Positions 60,037 to 64,000 of a stretch of DNA of 64,000 bases are shown here, in pieces. This stretch comes from Fictibacillus norfolkensis (GTDB taxonomy: Bacteria > Bacillota > Bacilli > Bacillales > Fictibacillaceae), in contig NZ_JACSQM010000005.1 of assembly GCF_014836645.1 (NCBI RefSeq), positions 248,001-312,000 on the forward strand, written 5' to 3'. The translations under genes and the position numbers were made by a program. Below the pieces are notes generated by a model. The model did not search any database, was not told the DNA's origin, and saw nothing but the letters and a program-made list of their open reading frames with translations. Numbering within the stretch: position 1 is the first letter of the stretch; the number at the start of each line of letters is the position of its first letter.

Positions 60037-60900
60037 TTAAGCTTTGTTAGAAGAACCAAACTCACGCATTTTTCCAGCTACAGTAGCTTGAATCGCATCA
60101 CGAGCAGCAGTTAAGTAGCTACGTGGATCATATTTGTCTGGGTTAGATCCGATGTATTCTTTAACAGCTTTGTGAGAAGCAATTTGGTTTTCAGTGTTTA
60201 CGTTAATTTTAGCAGTTCCTAAAGAAATTGCTTTTTGGATATCTTTTGTTGGGATACCAGTACCACCATGAAGTACAAGAGGTACACCAGTTAGTTCCAT
60301 TACTTCTTTCATGCGGTCGAATCCTAAGTTAGGCTCACCTTTGTATGGTCCATGAACGGATCCTAGTGCAGGCGCGAAGCAGTCAACACCAGTCTCACGA
60401 ACAAGTTGATCACACTCAGAAGGGATCGCGTAAGCTGCATCTGCATCTTCAACAACTAGATCGTCTTCTTGTCCACCGATACGGCCAAGTTCTGCTTCAA
60501 CAGAAACGCCGTGGAAGTGAGCAAGCTCAACTACTTTTTTAGTAAGAGCGATATTCTCTTCTAACGGGTGGTGAGATCCGTCGATCATTACAGATGTGAA
60601 ACCTGCATGAATCGCTTCAGCACACTTTTGGTAGCTAGAACCGTGGTCAAGGTGGATCGCTACAGGTACAGTTACTTTGTACTCTTCGATAAGCGCTTCA
60701 ACCATAGCAACAACAAGCTTGAACCCGCCCATATAACGAGCAGCACCTTCAGAAACACCAAGAATTACTGGAGATTTCTCTTCTTGTGCAGCCTTAAGGA
60801 TTGCTTGAGTGAACTCAAGGTTGTTCAAGTTAAATTGACCAACTGCATAATTTTCCGCTTTTGCTTTTTCAAGCATTTCTTTCATTGAAACTAAAGGCAT
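60037..60900 (-). CDS. fba: Class II fructose-bisphosphate aldolase
   Basis: A 287-residue zinc aldolase of glycolysis and gluconeogenesis. [20 protein letters not shown] start, zinc/substrate motifs [52 protein letters not shown] and [23 protein letters not shown] at 60900 follows AAGGAGG; an upstream extension runs into the leader. Between spo0F and tal as in B. subtilis. Confidence 0.97.
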   Translation of the reverse strand: MPLVSMKEMLEKAKAENYAVGQFNLNNLEFTQAILKAAQEEKSPVILGVSEGAARYMGGFKLVVAMVEALIEEYKVTVPVAIHLDHGSSYQKCAEAIHAGFTSVMIDGSHHPLEENIALTKKVVELAHFHGVSVEAELGRIGGQEDDLVVEDADAAYAIPSECDQLVRETGVDCFAPALGSVHGPYKGEPNLGFDRMKEVMELTGVPLVLHGGTGIPTKDIQKAISLGTAKINVNTENQIASHKAVKEYIGSNPDKYDPRSYLTAARDAIQATVAGKMREFGSSNKA

Positions 60901-61053
60901 AGTAATGTCCTCCTTAGATATTGGCACGAGCAGACCAACTACATTTTTGTATAGTATATTTGCTGAAATGCGCATACACAGCAAAAAGAAGCCACTTTAG
61001 TTTACCTTTCATGGCGTCTTGCTAAACATTTCATTATGCTCATATTTCATTCT

Positions 61054-61062
61054 AGTATAGCA
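61054..61062 (-). promoter_or_regulatory. Extended -10 promoter of fba
   Basis: Minus-strand TGC-TATACT with a weak -35; about 150 bases before the fba start. Confidence 0.55.
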
Positions 61063-61149
61063 TACCAATATCGCCTGAAAACCGCAACACATCAACGTTT
61101 TCCGGGTGTAACCGCTATCATTGGCGACACGCCAGCATTTCTTAAACTT

Positions 61150-61527
61150 TTATGACGATGGCGTGTTTAATGGAAGTTCTTTCCTAACAGCTGCGCGAAT
61201 CTCATCAATATCAAAAGGTTTGGCAAAATGAGTGATAGCTCCCAGCTTCATAGCCTCATGAATCATGTCCAGCTCACCATAAGCGGTCATGATGATCACT
61301 TGAATCGTTTCATCATGTTTCTTTACACGACGAAGGATTTCCAAGCCATCCATTCCAGGAATCTTCATATCTAAAATGACAAGATCAGGGCGGTCCTTCT
61401 CCACAATCGAAAGAGCTTGTACACCGTTCGCCGCCTGATACGTCTTATAACCTTCTTTTTGAAAGATTTCGTTCAAAAGAATTCTGATGCCATACTGATC
61501 GTCTACAATTAAAATTTTCCCGCTCAT
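61150..61527 (-). CDS. spo0F: Sporulation phosphorelay response regulator Spo0F
   Basis: A 125-residue single receiver domain. Acidic pocket Asp9-Asp10 in [15 protein letters not shown], phosphoacceptor Asp53 in [14 protein letters not shown], conserved Thr in [20 protein letters not shown], and Lys103 in HFAKPFD. No output domain: it passes phosphate from Kin-type kinases to Spo0B. Next to fba and divergent from ywjG, as in B. subtilis. Confidence 0.97.
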   Translation of the reverse strand: MSGKILIVDDQYGIRILLNEIFQKEGYKTYQAANGVQALSIVEKDRPDLVILDMKIPGMDGLEILRRVKKHDETIQVIIMTAYGELDMIHEAMKLGAITHFAKPFDIDEIRAAVRKELPLNTPSS

Positions 61528-61571
61528 TATTGCTCACCTCATCTAGAGTTTCTTTACAAAACCATTTTGTC

Positions 61572-61605
61572 CCTATACCATTCGAGACAGAGGATATCAA
61601 TTCCT
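61572..61605 (-). promoter_or_regulatory. spo0F promoter region (sigma-A and candidate sigma-H)
   Basis: Minus-strand TTGATA (61595-61600), 17 bases, TATAGG (61572-61577) for sigma-A. Overlapping it, AGGAATT (61599-61605) with GAAT (61580-61583) resembles a sigma-H promoter. B. subtilis spo0F is driven by both factors. Confidence 0.6.
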
Positions 61606-61699
61606 GCTGTTCCCGATGAATTGTATTGTTAAATTAAGTATACTAAATTAATAAATAAAAACACGAGACGATTTGAAAAAAAGTAAGGAGTTCTTTTTC

Positions 61700-62242
61700 A
61701 TGTTAAAAATATTTTCAACACAAGTTGCAGGATTGCTAAAATCCATCTCAGATAAAGAAGAACAGTCGCTCGAAGAAAGCTCACGCCTGCTTGCACAAAG
61801 TGTGCTATCTGAAGGCACCGTCTATTTTAAAGGATTCGGTGAGATGGAAGCTGTTGTGAGTGAAGCTCTGTATGGAGAGAATAAATTTCGCGCCGGGGCT
61901 AACGTATCAGATGTAGAGTTGTCTGATCTGCTGCCGGTCGATAGTGTAGTAGTGGCTTCGCGCTTTTTAGATGACGAAAAAGCCGTAGCACTTTGTTCAG
62001 AAGTACGGAAAACGACGGATTGTAACGTCATTTTAATAGGTGGAAGACGAAAAGATGCTGAGTTGGACGTGAATCTTGATGATTTAGCCGATATCGTGAT
62101 CGATACGAAGGCCGTTCGCGGATTGATACCGCTGGATGATGGCTCACGCTTAGGATTTCCGTCTGGACTGACTGCTTTATTCGTGTATTACGCCCTATTT
62201 TTAACGACAGAAGAGATTTTAGAGGAATACGATGAAGAATAA
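61700..62242 (+). CDS. ywjG: DUF2529 protein (YwjG)
   Basis: A 180-residue soluble protein starting MLKIFSTQVAGLLKSISDKE, with SIS-like features: AQSVLSEGTVYFKGFGEMEA, VDSVVVASRFLDDEKAVALC, and CNVILIGGRRKDAELDVNLD. Position between spo0F and pyrG, on the opposite strand to both, matches B. subtilis ywjG; function unknown. ATG at 61700 follows AAGGAG. Confidence 0.88.
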   Translation: MLKIFSTQVAGLLKSISDKEEQSLEESSRLLAQSVLSEGTVYFKGFGEMEAVVSEALYGENKFRAGANVSDVELSDLLPVDSVVVASRFLDDEKAVALCSEVRKTTDCNVILIGGRRKDAELDVNLDDLADIVIDTKAVRGLIPLDDGSRLGFPSGLTALFVYYALFLTTEEILEEYDEE

Positions 62243-62249
62243 AGAGGAG

Positions 62250-62282
62250 CTTGGCTATGTGCCATGCTTTTTCTTGTTTTTT
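62250..62282 (+). terminator. Intrinsic terminator of ywjG
   Basis: AGCTTGGC-tatgt-GCCATGCT stem followed by TTTTCTTGTTTTTT. Confidence 0.75.
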
Positions 62283-62297
62283 GAGTAATAAATGAGG

Positions 62298-62487
62298 CAG
62301 ATTGAGGTAACAAAACCATTTTAGCTGTATACCCACCTGGGTAATTGTGCTTATAATTCGAGAAATAGCTGCATTAATCCGGCGAATTATGAAGATATTC
62401 CCGCGAGTTTTGGACTTATTCCGGCGAGTTTTGCCCATATATCGGCGAGTCGATCTATTTCGACAAATTGATAGTAACTAATACCCC
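62298..62487 (+). repeat. 21-bp tandem array cassette, class B, with flanking structures
   Basis: Five units start at 62355, 62376, 62397, 62418 and 62439 (cores AATCCGGCGAATT, ATTCCCGCGAGTTTT, ATTCCGGCGAGTTTT; last GGCGAGTCGATCTATTTCGA). A 16-bp hairpin ATACC..GGTAA (62329-62344) precedes with the same 10-base gap as at 7021, and ATACCCC (62481-62487) begins 42 bases after the last unit starts, exactly as at 7105/7147. A diverged version of the upstream 21-bp palindrome occupies 62298-62318. Confidence 0.85.
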
Positions 62488-62497
62488 CATCTACGTA

Positions 62498-62538
62498 AAA
62501 ACCGGCAGCTTCCACTGAATAGGAAGCTGCCGGTTTAT
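62498..62538 (-). terminator. Intrinsic terminator of pyrG
   Basis: Minus-strand AAACCGGCAGCTTCC..GGAAGCTGCCGGTTT followed by TTACG, right after the pyrG stop. Confidence 0.9.
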
Positions 62539-62544
62539 ACACTC

Positions 62545-64000
<1,456 letters not shown>

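Overview
The window is one stretch of a low-to-mid GC Bacillaceae chromosome, read mostly on the minus strand. It shares long gene-order blocks with Bacillus subtilis: spo0F-fba-tal-murA-glpX-rho-rpmE-tdk-prfA-prmC, then spoIIR-ywlB-ywlC-mntP-ywlE-rpiB-ywlG-glyA-upp-atpZ/I-atpBEFHAGDC. An 11-subunit-type nuo operon without nuoEFG, a large Ala/Lys-rich nuoC and a type B L31 gene at rho suggest a relative such as Fictibacillus or a neighbouring genus. The genus is inference; no search could be run.

Layout. 1-6.1 kb: nuoA-B-C-D-H-I-J-K-(L), complex I, with a pair of inverted palindromic repeats between nuoH and nuoI. 6.2-12.3 kb: a small membrane protein, a DUF1722 protein, then glycerol use (glpP, glpF, glpK, glpD), with terminators in the glpF and glpD leaders. 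12.4-20.4 kb: ATP synthase. 20.5-31.5 kb: upp, an ABC-2 transporter, an acyltransferase, glyA, a gluconokinase, ywlG, rpiB and ywlE. 31.8-37.5 kb: mntP, a four-PAS histidine kinase, sua5 with a DnaA-box cluster at its 5' end, ywlB and spoIIR. 37.8-47.2 kb: accessory block with the ribose operon rbsRKDACB and an AT-rich operon of a small secreted protein plus an ABC transporter. 48.1-64 kb: prmC-prfA, a frameshifted MOSC gene, a CoA-disulfide-reductase-like enzyme, tdk, rpmE, rho, glpX, murA, tal, fba, spo0F, ywjG and pyrG (cut by the window edge).

Functionally it is a housekeeping region: respiration and ATP synthesis, glycerol and ribose catabolism, gluconeogenesis, nucleotide salvage and synthesis, cell-wall precursor synthesis, translation termination and sporulation signalling (Spo0F, a Kin-like kinase, SpoIIR, a YhcN-type lipoprotein).

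The most unusual content is intergenic. Eight intergenic regions carry short tandem arrays with an exact 21-bp period, usually five units. They fall into five different motif classes but share one orientation and position, just 3' of a terminator of a minus-strand gene. Three share flanking structures at fixed spacing although their array motifs belong to two classes. This looks like a modular cassette system that I cannot assign to a known family. A second family of six ~128-bp palindromic elements falls into two subtypes with compensatory base changes in their stems; twice the two subtypes stand side by side in opposite orientation. A third palindromic element supplies the same last codons and stop to two unrelated genes. 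No tRNA, rRNA, CRISPR array or intact insertion sequence was seen.
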